From Pirellulaceae bacterium (GTDB lineage Bacteria > Planctomycetota > Planctomycetia > Pirellulales > Pirellulaceae), in the NCBI GenBank assembly GCA_018402565.1, contig JAGYIQ010000020.1:1-34394 (forward strand): a DNA stretch of 34,394 nucleotides, given 5' to 3'. Made by a program: the position numbers and the translations under genes. Shown here piece by piece: positions 1-7,361 of the stretch. The notes under the pieces are model-generated. The model did not search any database. It was given only the letters and a program-made list of their open reading frames with translations, and was not told where the DNA came from. The stretch's first letter is position 1, and each line of letters opens with the position of its first letter.

Positions 1-296
1 GCCGCCGCCCAGGCCGTGTGGGCCCGGTAGAGCGAGTGCACCACGAGCAGGTCGGCCCCGGCAATCGCCTCCACTGCCCGCTCGGCCACCGTCCGGGCAA
101 TCACATGGCAGTCGCGGGCGAGGAGCCCTGAGCCCGCGGGGATCCGCACGGCCCGGTCGGCGAGGCCCGAGCGGTCGCGGCGACAATCGTCAAACGACAG
201 GATCGGCGCGTCGAGGGCCGCGGCAAAATCATTGATCCCGCGGTACAGCCCGCCGAAGGCCGGATCGTTCGTCGGGCAGATGTTTCAGATCTTCAC
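1..296 (-). pseudogene. Glycosyltransferase N-terminus, off the left edge, with an in-frame stop
   Basis: The minus strand encodes the start of a glycosyltransferase: after the stop it reads N-I-C-P-T-N-D-P-A-F-G-G-L-Y-R-G, then a stretch ending in APILSFDD. Planctomycete GT4-like enzymes begin in this way, and the rest lies beyond position 1. The natural start would be the GTG at 296-294 (V-K-I), but the fourth codon is TGA (285-287). No ATG, GTG or TTG lies between that stop and the conserved core. Either the gene is broken, a cysteine or tryptophan codon was misread, or translation begins in an unusual way. The region just upstream holds the truncated toxin, so the junction near 290-300 may be a rearrangement scar. 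Identity as a glycosyltransferase is from resemblance only. Confidence 0.45.
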
Positions 297-318
297 GCGT
301 GTCGGCCGGCTTGCAGGC

Positions 319-477
319 CTACGCGCACAAAAAAAGCCTTCCAATTCGCTTGTAATGGAGGGATGGATGCCGGGGATCCTGGAGTAGAAGCTGGTATCCA
401 CGATCGGCAAGTTGCTGAATCTCTACCGGCAAAGCCCTGTAATGGCGCCAGAAACGTGGGCTCGCTCGATGCTTCAT
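319..477 (-). pseudogene. RelE/ParE-like toxin, frameshifted and truncated
   Basis: ATG at 477 overlaps the antitoxin stop (ATGA), the usual arrangement for type II toxin-antitoxin pairs. The frame reads MKHRASPRFWRHYRALPVEI and continues to QDPRHPSLHYKRIGRL, matching the small RelE/ParE-fold toxins that begin K-x-x-x-(S/T)-P-x-F-W and contain DPRHPSLHFK. Members are usually about 85-95 residues; this one stops after 52. At the A run 329-335 (T7 on the coding strand) the next frame resumes the family sequence as F-F-V-R-V-G-L, then ends at 293-295, so one T appears lost and the C-terminal strand is missing as well. Probably inactive as written. A sequencing error could explain the frameshift but not the missing C-terminus. 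Confidence 0.6.
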
Positions 478-674
478 CGATCGATGCAACGGCCGGAATC
501 CAAATCATCAAGAGCTTCTTGAATCAGCCAGTCGAGCCGCCCTGCGGCCTCGTCTTCGGCGATCTGCCGATCCCACGCAGCGGCATCAAACTCGGCGTAC
601 CAAGCGCGAAAGGCCGCCATCTCATCGGGAGCCAGCCGTTGGATTGCCGCTTCGATTTCTTCGACGGTGCTCAT
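474..674 (-). CDS. Antitoxin of a small type II toxin-antitoxin pair
   Basis: A 66-residue acidic, helical protein beginning MSTVEEIEAAIQRLAPDEMA, with a middle rich in W, D and E (WYAEFDAAAWDRQIAEDEAA). It resembles the short antitoxins encoded directly before RelE/ParE-like toxins. The C-terminal half would wrap the toxin. I chose ATG 674 because the family begins there; an upstream in-frame ATG at 728 would add 18 residues with no family resemblance. Its stop overlaps the toxin ATG. The antitoxin frame is intact although the toxin is broken, as expected when a toxin is lost first. About 175 bases separate it from the dehydrogenase gene upstream, and I see no clear operator there. Confidence 0.65.
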   Translation of the reverse strand: MSTVEEIEAAIQRLAPDEMAAFRAWYAEFDAAAWDRQIAEDEAAGRLDWLIQEALDDLDSGRCIDR

Positions 675-848
675 GAAACCCAGTATGCCGGCGGAAGGTT
701 GGAAACTCGGACCTATCAATTCTGCCAAAGCATACAGAATTGTAGTGCGCCTTCACCCCCCGAGCCACCACCACTCCTACGCTGCAGCGACAGCGATCAG
801 TTGCCGAACTTCCGTCAAGCGCGCCTATCCCGCCGCACCCCCGCCCCC

Positions 849-2123
849 CTACGCCCGGTAATACCGGGCGGGCCGCTTCTGGGCGGCGTCGCGGCAATCC
901 ACCAGCGGCACGCCCAAGCTCGCGAAGTCAAACTCCGCATACTCGGCGTGGTTCGTGCAGAGCACGATCACGTCGTAGTCGGCGGTGATCGGCTGCGATT
1001 CGCGTCCGGCGACGTGATGGTGGCTTCTGCCCGGCCGGATCGCCGGCACGTGCGGGTCGTTGTAAAAAACTGCCGCGCCGCGTTTTTCGAGCGACTCCAT
1101 GATCGCGTAGGTGGGCGACTCGCGGTCGTCGTCCACATTCGGCTTGTAGGCCAGGCCGAGCAGCAGGATCCGCGAGCCCCGGACGGCCTTCGAGGAGTCG
1201 TTGAGCGCCTCGGCTATCCGGCCCACCACATACTCAGGCATCGCCGTATTGATCTCGCCGGCCAGCTCGATGAGCCGCGTGGGAAGGTCGTATTCAAGGG
1301 CCTTCCAGGTGAGATAGAAGGGGTCGATCGGGATGCAATGCCCGCCGAGGCCGGGGCCGGGGTAGAAGGGCATGAACCCGAAGGGTTTGGTGGCGGCGGC
1401 CCGGATCACCTCCCAGATGTCGATCCCCATCGCCGCGTAGATGATCTTCAGCTCGTTGACCATCGCGATGTTGACGGCTCGGAAGATGTTTTCGAGCAGC
1501 TTCGTCGCCTCGGCCGCGGCGCAGCTGCTCACGGGCACCAACTGCCCGACGATCCGGCCGTAGAGGGCGGCGGCCCGGTCGCGGCAGGCCGGGGTCAGGC
1601 CGCCGACCACCTTGGGGATCTCGGAGAGGTTGGTGGCATTGCCCGGGTCTTCCCGCTCGGGTGAGTAAGCCAGGAAAAAATCCTGGCCTGCCCGCAAGCC
1701 GCTGCCCGCTTCCAACAGCGGCTTTACCACCTCCTCTGTCGTGCCGGGATAGGTGGTCGATTCGAGCACCACGAGCTGCCCTGGCTTGAGGTGCGGAGCG
1801 ATCGCCCGGGCGGTGTTCTCCACGAATGACAGATCCGGCGCCCGGTTGGTGGTCAGCGGCGTGGGCACGCAGATCAGCACGGCACCGGCCTGGCGGATCA
1901 GGCTGAAATCAGTCGTCGCTTGAAACCCGGCCTGCCGGGCCTCGGCTATGGCCGCGTCGCCGAGGTGCTTGATGTACGACCTGCCCGCATTGAGACTCTC
2001 GGTCTTTTCCTGGTCGAGATCGACGCCCAAGACGGCTGCGCCGCTGCGGGCAAACGCGAGACACAAGGGCAGGCCCACGTAGCCCAGGCCAATGATTGCC
2101 ACGTCGAATGGTGCTGTTTTCAT
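849..2123 (-). CDS. Nucleotide sugar dehydrogenase, WbpA-type (UDP-HexNAc 6-dehydrogenase)
   Basis: A 424-residue cytosolic NAD-dependent dehydrogenase that probably oxidises UDP-GlcNAc or UDP-GalNAc to the uronic acid. The N-terminal Rossmann motif GLGYVG is at 12-17. The central dimer helix carries T-K-L-L-E-N-I-F-R-A-V-N around 207-218, and the catalytic Cys263 lies in GLGGHCIPIDP. GGHCIP with IDPFYLTWK separates the WbpA/WecC/TviB branch from UDP-glucose dehydrogenases (GGSCFPKD, as in the gene at 16979). The C-terminal domain (about 310-424) holds LLLGLAYKPNVDDDRESPT. Length is normal for the family. It is transcribed away from the glycosyltransferase operon starting at 2285. Substrate (gluco or galacto) cannot be read from the sequence. 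Confidence 0.9.
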   Translation of the reverse strand: MKTAPFDVAIIGLGYVGLPLCLAFARSGAAVLGVDLDQEKTESLNAGRSYIKHLGDAAIAEARQAGFQATTDFSLIRQAGAVLICVPTPLTTNRAPDLSFVENTARAIAPHLKPGQLVVLESTTYPGTTEEVVKPLLEAGSGLRAGQDFFLAYSPEREDPGNATNLSEIPKVVGGLTPACRDRAAALYGRIVGQLVPVSSCAAAEATKLLENIFRAVNIAMVNELKIIYAAMGIDIWEVIRAAATKPFGFMPFYPGPGLGGHCIPIDPFYLTWKALEYDLPTRLIELAGEINTAMPEYVVGRIAEALNDSSKAVRGSRILLLGLAYKPNVDDDRESPTYAIMESLEKRGAAVFYNDPHVPAIRPGRSHHHVAGRESQPITADYDVIVLCTNHAEYAEFDFASLGVPLVDCRDAAQKRPARYYRA

Positions 2124-2284
2124 CGAGTCCGAGTGTAATCAACCTGGCTGCAGCTGGCGGCGTTGCCGTTCCCGCTGAAGGCCGAGCCTGGCCGCGCCCG
2201 GTGTAAACTCAGGCTTGTCCGCACTCCGGCCCCCGCCTCCCGGGGCGGCCAGGCAATCTGCGAAGGCAGCAGGCGATCCGGCCC
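2124..2284. other. Divergent intergenic region
   Basis: These 161 bases separate the start of the dehydrogenase (minus) from the start of the first glycosyltransferase of the plus-strand operon, so promoters for both directions should lie here. I see no convincing -35/-10 pair, operator or palindrome, and no strong ribosome binding site before ATG 2285. Confidence 0.35.
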
Positions 2285-3406
2285 ATGCAGCAGAAACGCA
2301 TTGTCGTCTTCCACCGCTCGTTGCGGTTTGGCGGCGCCCAGCGGGCCCTGATCGGCTTTGCCAACGGATTGTCGCAATCCGGGCATGAGGTCACGTTTCT
2401 GGCGGGATCCGGCAGCTCGGATGCGGCCCGCCAGATGGGCCTGCGGCCGGAGGTGAAGCTTGTGATCCTGAATGCGAGCGGCGCACTCGCACAGATCCGG
2501 GCTCTCGCCTCCCACCTCCGAATCCATCGCCCAGACATCCTGCTTGCGCGGATGGAAACGACCGTGATCGTCGGCCGGATCGCGGCATTGGTCTCCGGTT
2601 TCCGAGGGCGATGCTTTTTTGGCCATGGAAGTCCGCTGGTGAGGGCGCGAGCGAGACGGGGCTTCAAGCGGGTCTCGCAGTTCGTCAAAAACCTGCTCGC
2701 CCGCTGGGCTTTTTCGACCGCGGCCTGTGCGTTTAGCGCGACTCCGGGCAGCGCTGAGGAACTGGCGGAGTTTCTGGGCATCCCCTCCGGTCGGGTGCGG
2801 GTCATTCCCAACGTGCTGAGCATCGGGGAGTTTCCACCGGCAAGCGTCGCCGAGTTGGAGCTTCAGCAGCGACCGGATGCGTTTCTGTGTGTCGCCCGTC
2901 TCGACGCCAACAAGCGGGTCGGCAGGGTGATTGAGGCATTTTGCGAGGTCGCCCAATCCAATCCGCTGGTGAGCTTGCTGATCGCCGGCACGGGCGAGGA
3001 GGAAACGAGCCTGCGACAGCTCGTCGACCGCCTGGGTCTCGCTCACCGCGTCGAGTTTCTCGGGTTCGTCGGGGATATCGCCCCCGTGTATCAACGCTGC
3101 AAGGTGTTTGTGCTGGTGTCCGAGGTGGAGCAGTTCGGCATGGTCTATCTCGAAGCCATGAGAAAAGGCCTCGAGGCCATCGGGAACGGCGCGGCGAACG
3201 GGCCCCGGTTCATCAACACCGTCTGCCCTTCGCTGGTCGCGCTGCCAGACGTCTCGCCCCGCGGCCTCGCAGCCGCCATGACCCGCGCGATGGCGGGATG
3301 GTCGCCCGAGCGGGGAGCCAGTTTGAGCGAGGAGTCGCTCCGCTTCTCCGAGGCCGCGGTGGTGCAGGGCTATCTCAACCCTCTGATTGCCGAGATTTCC
3401 CGATGA
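2285..3406 (+). CDS. Family 4 glycosyltransferase
   Basis: A 373-residue GT-B enzyme of the GT4 type. The N-terminal domain begins KRIVVFHRSLRFGGAQRAL, with the GGAQR acceptor-side glycine loop. The C-terminal domain has CVARLDANKRV, a nucleotide-sugar binding strand (LLIAGTGEEE) and the E-x7-E motif in EQFGMVYLEAMRKG. It would transfer a sugar from an NDP donor to a lipid-linked intermediate at the inner membrane face. After E-x7-E the sequence (EAIGNGAANGPRFINTVCPSLV) differs from the usual GLPVV..D.GG..E; the frame is open, so this is divergence rather than a break. It is the first gene of a plus-strand operon, and its stop overlaps the next ATG. Donor and acceptor are unknown. Confidence 0.85.
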   Translation: MQQKRIVVFHRSLRFGGAQRALIGFANGLSQSGHEVTFLAGSGSSDAARQMGLRPEVKLVILNASGALAQIRALASHLRIHRPDILLARMETTVIVGRIAALVSGFRGRCFFGHGSPLVRARARRGFKRVSQFVKNLLARWAFSTAACAFSATPGSAEELAEFLGIPSGRVRVIPNVLSIGEFPPASVAELELQQRPDAFLCVARLDANKRVGRVIEAFCEVAQSNPLVSLLIAGTGEEETSLRQLVDRLGLAHRVEFLGFVGDIAPVYQRCKVFVLVSEVEQFGMVYLEAMRKGLEAIGNGAANGPRFINTVCPSLVALPDVSPRGLAAAMTRAMAGWSPERGASLSEESLRFSEAAVVQGYLNPLIAEISR

Positions 3407-4233
3407 ACTGCTCGTATGTGCTCACCGTGAAGAATGGAGCGGCGTTTCTCGAACGGTGCATCGAGTCGGTGTTCCGCGCGCATCCCGGTGCCGAGCTAGT
3501 GGTCGTAGACGACGGCTCGACCGACGATAGCCTAGCGATCCTCGACCGGCTGTCCGCCCGGTTCAAAAGCCTGAAGCTGATCCAGACGCCCGGGGTCGGA
3601 CGGTCTGCGGCGCTCAACCTGGCCTGGCGTGCCACAACAGGCAGCTTTATCGCAAACATCGATTGCGACGACCTGATGCTGCCCGGGCATGAAGACTTGG
3701 CGGCCTGGCTGGCTGGGGCCGATGAATCGGTCGGCATGATCTGCGGGCGGGCCCGTCTCGTGTCACACGATGCCGAAGCCGTGTATGACCGATTGAGGAC
3801 CGCTGCCCCCGGCGGCCCCCTTGGTCCGGTGGAGGATGTCACCGAGGCGTTTGTGTGGCGCAACCCGGTTGCTCACATCGCCACCGTGGTCCGGCGGTCG
3901 GTGCTCGTGCAGGTCGGCGGCTATGACGAAAGCCTGCGTTCGAATGTCGATCTCGATTTGTGGCTGCGGATCCGCAATGCGGGCTTCCGGATTGTCCGCG
4001 CGGATCGCGTCGTGGCCTTGAAGCGGGTTCACGGCCAGCAGTCTTTTGAGGCCCGGCGGCACCTGCGATATGTTTGTTCAAGCATTCGGGTTCAATTCCG
4101 GCAGGCTCGTGATCTTGCGGAGTCGTCATTGGTGCTGGCGATCGGTGTCGCTCGCTTGACGTGGGCGTGTGTGCCGAGAAGGCTTCGGCTCCTGGTGATT
4201 GGCCGATTGAATCGCAACAGCGGGAATCGTTGA
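3403..4233 (+). CDS. Family 2 glycosyltransferase
   Basis: A 276-residue GT-A enzyme. ATG 3403 overlaps the previous TGA (ATGA), and family sequence starts at once (MNCSYVLTVKNGAAFLERCI), so the open frame upstream to 2941 is only a shadow of the GT4 gene. The usual GT2 elements appear in order: VVVDDGSTDDS near residue 30, NLAWRATTG, the metal-binding I-D-C-D-D near 85, GGYDESL, and NVDLDLWLRI in place of the common EDYDLWLR. The C-terminal ~60 residues are basic and hydrophobic and may touch the membrane. Its TGA overlaps the ATG of the polymerase/ligase gene. Substrate unknown. Confidence 0.85.
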   Translation: MNCSYVLTVKNGAAFLERCIESVFRAHPGAELVVVDDGSTDDSLAILDRLSARFKSLKLIQTPGVGRSAALNLAWRATTGSFIANIDCDDLMLPGHEDLAAWLAGADESVGMICGRARLVSHDAEAVYDRLRTAAPGGPLGPVEDVTEAFVWRNPVAHIATVVRRSVLVQVGGYDESLRSNVDLDLWLRIRNAGFRIVRADRVVALKRVHGQQSFEARRHLRYVCSSIRVQFRQARDLAESSLVLAIGVARLTWACVPRRLRLLVIGRLNRNSGNR

Positions 4234-6110
4234 TGGAAAACTCCACCAAGCCAGAGAGCATGCTCGCAGTTGCCGCCGAGACGGCCGCGGTCTGGCTGCT
4301 GGCGGCGGCCGTGGTCGTGGCGCCGCTCCTTCTCGCGTGCGCCCCGGAGTGGCCCCGGCTCGGGCTCGAGGCGGTGATGGCACTGGCCACGATCCTATGG
4401 GCCGTGTCGCGGCCGCGGTCGCCCGTGTTGATGGCGATCCCCGTCGTCGTCGCGCTACTGTTCTGCATCCAGGTCGTCCCGCTGCCGGATTCGATCTTGT
4501 TCACGATCGCGCCGATTTCCGGGGGCGCCTGGAAGGCGGAGACGGCCATGCCGGCGTCGGCCTGGGGCAGCATCTCGATCGATCCGGCGGCGACGCTCGT
4601 GGCGATCCGCCGGCTGTTCCTCGGGCTGGCCACGGCCGTGACGGTCGCTTCGCTGGGCCGCTCCAAGACCTACCGCACCGTGCTGATCTGGTCGCTGGCG
4701 GTCACGGGCCTTGTGCTCGTAGTTGGCGGGCTGGTGTTTGGGCCAGCGCAAGACGCCAAGTTACTGTGGGGCGCAGTAGATTTGGCGGGGCAGGTTCGCA
4801 AGACCTACAGCGCTTCGATCCCGCCTGTGATGTCGGCCGGATTTGGCCTGCGAGAGGTCGTGAAGGTGGGCGAACTCCAATACGTGTTTATTTCCTCCGC
4901 ATCCGGCAACGGCTTTTTCACGTACCCCTACTGCAATCTGTTCGCCGGAGCCTTGGCGGGCACGCTGCCGGTCGGTATGGCCCTCTGGCTCTCCTTGTCA
5001 GCGAGTCGCCTTACAGTGTGGCTGCGATGGGGCGTATTTGGCCTCGCCGCCGTGGGCTCGGTGTGGCTGGCCGGCATCGAGGCGGGCTCCCGGGGAGGGG
5101 GCCTGGCGCTCGCCCTGGCCTGGGTCTGCCTGGCCGCGATCGTAAGCCGCGATTACTGGAAGGAGCGCGGGCTCAATGTCTTAATCGGCCGGCTCGTGCT
5201 CGCGGGGCTCGTGCTGGTAGGGCTGGCTTTGCTGCTCCTCTGGGCGGGGGTTTTCCCTGAGCCGTGGCGGCGAAAGTTCATCGCGGTGCTTCAGGAGGGC
5301 CGGCTTAACGCCGCGATCATCGGGTTTCGGATGTTCAGCGCATCGCCGATCATGGGCACGGGATTCGATACCTACCAGCTCCTGATGCCGCGCTATGCGA
5401 CCGAGAGGTTCATCATATTCTTCGCCCACAACGAATATGCGCAGCTCTTGGCGGAGGCCGGCTTGCTCGGCATGGCGTTTCTGGGAACCACGGCCGTCAC
5501 CCTGGGTCGGCGATTTCTGCGGTTTTGGAACGATGCCCGGGGCATGTATCGCGTGACCAATGCCGGCCCGTGGGCGGCGTTCGTCGGGCTCGCGGCTCAT
5601 TCGGCCGTGGACTGGAACTTTCATCTCCCGGCCAACGCCCTCTTGGGGTGTGTCTTGGTTGGGCTCGTGGCATCGAGCGTGCCGGAGCCGCGGGCCGCGT
5701 GGCGAGATGCGGAGCGGTGGACCGCGCTGCGGCTGGTTGCGGCGGCGCTCCTCGTCTTGACCGCCATTTCCGTCGTGGGGCTGCTTGCGCGGGATGCGCT
5801 CACCACTCAGCGCCACCGCGAACTCCTTCACGCCATCGAGGCCGACCGGGCAGTTACCCGCATAGGCAAGCCGGGCGAGGCCGAGCAGCTACTTCGTCAA
5901 CAACTTTCCAAGGCCTGTGATTTTTTCCCCACAGATTCGGCCAATGGCCGGCTGGCACTCTCGATCGGCCAAGGGTTTTTACACCTCGCCCAGCAGCCCG
6001 TGGCTCCGATTCGAGATGAAAACCCGTTGGCACAAGCCGATTCGTGGCTCACGCGGGCCCGCCGGCTCAGCCCCGCGCTGCAGGGGGTGCCTGAGCCCGC
6101 GCTGCCATGA
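4233..6110 (+). CDS. O-antigen ligase/polymerase family membrane protein (Wzy_C)
   Basis: A 625-residue integral membrane protein with roughly a dozen hydrophobic segments. ATG 4233 overlaps the preceding TGA (TGATG); the open frame back to 4161 is not needed. A large periplasmic part follows the first membrane cluster (about 125-220), and the Wzy_C/WaaL-type signature region is at about 365-435: a stretch with FDTYQLLMPRY, then FFAHNEYAQLLAEAGLLG, and later HSAVDWNFHLPANA. Such proteins polymerise lipid-linked repeat units or ligate them to a carrier. After the last membrane segment (about 500-525) come about 100 soluble residues that look helical and repeat-like. The family cannot be split into ligase and polymerase by eye. 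A second, unrelated-looking polymerase is at 31454-32842. Confidence 0.85.
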   Translation: MENSTKPESMLAVAAETAAVWLLAAAVVVAPLLLACAPEWPRLGLEAVMALATILWAVSRPRSPVLMAIPVVVALLFCIQVVPLPDSILFTIAPISGGAWKAETAMPASAWGSISIDPAATLVAIRRLFLGLATAVTVASLGRSKTYRTVLIWSLAVTGLVLVVGGLVFGPAQDAKLLWGAVDLAGQVRKTYSASIPPVMSAGFGLREVVKVGELQYVFISSASGNGFFTYPYCNLFAGALAGTLPVGMALWLSLSASRLTVWLRWGVFGLAAVGSVWLAGIEAGSRGGGLALALAWVCLAAIVSRDYWKERGLNVLIGRLVLAGLVLVGLALLLLWAGVFPEPWRRKFIAVLQEGRLNAAIIGFRMFSASPIMGTGFDTYQLLMPRYATERFIIFFAHNEYAQLLAEAGLLGMAFLGTTAVTLGRRFLRFWNDARGMYRVTNAGPWAAFVGLAAHSAVDWNFHLPANALLGCVLVGLVASSVPEPRAAWRDAERWTALRLVAAALLVLTAISVVGLLARDALTTQRHRELLHAIEADRAVTRIGKPGEAEQLLRQQLSKACDFFPTDSANGRLALSIGQGFLHLAQQPVAPIRDENPLAQADSWLTRARRLSPALQGVPEPALP

Positions 6111-6114
6111 CCCC

Positions 6115-7290
6115 ATGACCAAAAAACCGCGACTTGTCGTGGCCATCACTGACAGCGTCAGCACCGTGCTCCTGCGCGGGCAGCTGCAGCATGCTGCCCG
6201 CGCGGGCTTCGACGTCTGGCTGCTCTCGGCCGCCGGCCCGGGGCTCGAGCGGTTTGCCGCCGAGGAGGGCGTGGAGGTTGAGGCCGTCGCTTGGCAGCGG
6301 GGGCTCGCGCCCTTGGGCGACCTCCGCGGCTGTTTCCAGGCCTACCGGCTATTTCGCCGAATCCGGCCGGCGATCGTGAACGCCTCGACGCCCAAGGCCG
6401 GTCTGCTCGCAACGCTGGCCGCCTTCCTCGCCCGCGTGCCGGTGCGGATTTTTACGCTCCGCGGCCTTCGCTCGACCACGCTCACGGGCGTAGCAAAGTT
6501 TGTGGTTGGGATCTCCGAGTGGCTCACCTGCCGGCTGGCCACCGATGTGGTCTGCATCAGCGAAGGGATTCGGTCGGCCGCGGTGGCCCGAGGGATTGTT
6601 CCCGCGGCCAAAGCCCGCGTCTTGGCCCGTGGATCGAGCAACGGCATCGATCTAGGCCGATTTACGGCCACGCCTGAAAAGTTTGCCGCCGCGGCCGAAT
6701 TCCGGCAGTCACTGGGCATTCCCAAAGCCAGCCCCGTGATCGGCTTCGTTGGCCGGCTCGTGCGAGACAAGGGGATCGCCGAACTCGTAGCCGCGTATGC
6801 AAGCCTGCGGGGCGAGTTTCCGGATCTGCATCTCGTACTCGTTGGGCCGGCCGAGTCGGCCAATGCCCTGCCGCCGACCGTGCAAGAGCAGATCGAATCC
6901 CTGCCGAACGTCCATCTCGCCGGCAGCCTGCATGATCCTTCGCCGGCCTATCTTGCGATGGACGTGCTGGCTCTCCCGACCCATCGTGAGGGGTTTGGCA
7001 ACGTGCTGCTTGAGGCCGGCGCGATGGGGATCCCGGTGGTCGCGAGCGCTGTCGAGGGCTGCCTCGACGCCGTAGCTGACGGGGAAACGGGCACGCTCGT
7101 GCCCGTGGGAAACGTCGCCCGGCTCGCGGCAGCCCTCGCGGCCTACCTGCGCGACCCGGATCTCCGACAGCGGCACGGCGAAGCGGGCCGCACGCGAGTG
7201 CGCTCGTTCTTTCGGCAGGACGAGGTCTGGCAGGCTCAGGTCGAGCTCTACCGAGGCCTGCTGGCGAGCCTTTTCAACCGTCCAGCGTAG
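6115..7290 (+). CDS. Family 4 glycosyltransferase (CapM/PimB-like)
   Basis: A 391-residue GT4 enzyme. ATG 6115 starts MTKKPRLVVAITDSVSTVLL, five bases after the previous stop; frame upstream to 5917 is not conserved. The N-terminal domain has the STPKAGLLATLAAFLARVPV motif shared with CapM-type capsule transferases that act early on undecaprenyl-linked intermediates. The C-terminal domain has GSSNGIDLGRF, VIGFVGRLVRDKGI, LVLVGPAES and the E-x7-E motif in HREGFGNVLLEAGAMGIPVV. It is the last gene of the plus-strand operon and converges on flippase 1. Substrate unknown. Confidence 0.88.
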   Translation: MTKKPRLVVAITDSVSTVLLRGQLQHAARAGFDVWLLSAAGPGLERFAAEEGVEVEAVAWQRGLAPLGDLRGCFQAYRLFRRIRPAIVNASTPKAGLLATLAAFLARVPVRIFTLRGLRSTTLTGVAKFVVGISEWLTCRLATDVVCISEGIRSAAVARGIVPAAKARVLARGSSNGIDLGRFTATPEKFAAAAEFRQSLGIPKASPVIGFVGRLVRDKGIAELVAAYASLRGEFPDLHLVLVGPAESANALPPTVQEQIESLPNVHLAGSLHDPSPAYLAMDVLALPTHREGFGNVLLEAGAMGIPVVASAVEGCLDAVADGETGTLVPVGNVARLAAALAAYLRDPDLRQRHGEAGRTRVRSFFRQDEVWQAQVELYRGLLASLFNRPA

Positions 7291-7338
7291 CCTGCGGTGG
7301 CGAACTCGATATCGGCAAGGGCCCTGCTGGCTAAGGTC

Positions 7339-7361
7339 GGGGGGTCAACTGTTGATCCCCC
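7339..7361. terminator. Hairpin between two convergent genes
   Basis: GGGGGGTCA (7339-7347), a five-base loop and TGATCCCCC (7353-7361) form a 9-bp stem with one G-T pair. It lies between the glycosyltransferase ending at 7290 and the flippase ending at 7345, and covers the flippase stop codon. No T run follows on either strand, so it may slow or stop transcription from both sides but is not a textbook intrinsic terminator. Confidence 0.4.

Noticed and set aside
363..1664. 433-codon open frame on the plus strand
   Set aside because: Antisense to the toxin-antitoxin pair and the WbpA-type dehydrogenase; arginine-, histidine- and glycine-rich text with no motif, as expected from GC-rich codon bias.
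2120..3094. 324-codon open frame on the minus strand
   Set aside because: Antisense to the GT4 gene at 2285-3406, which carries clear family motifs; the shadow has none.
2941..3402. N-terminal extension of the GT2 frame
   Set aside because: Lies in the GT4 gene in another frame; GT2 family sequence starts at ATG 3403, which overlaps the GT4 stop.
5917..6114. Upstream extension of the GT4 frame to 5917
   Set aside because: Overlaps the end of the ligase/polymerase gene and has no family resemblance; ATG 6115 starts the conserved part.
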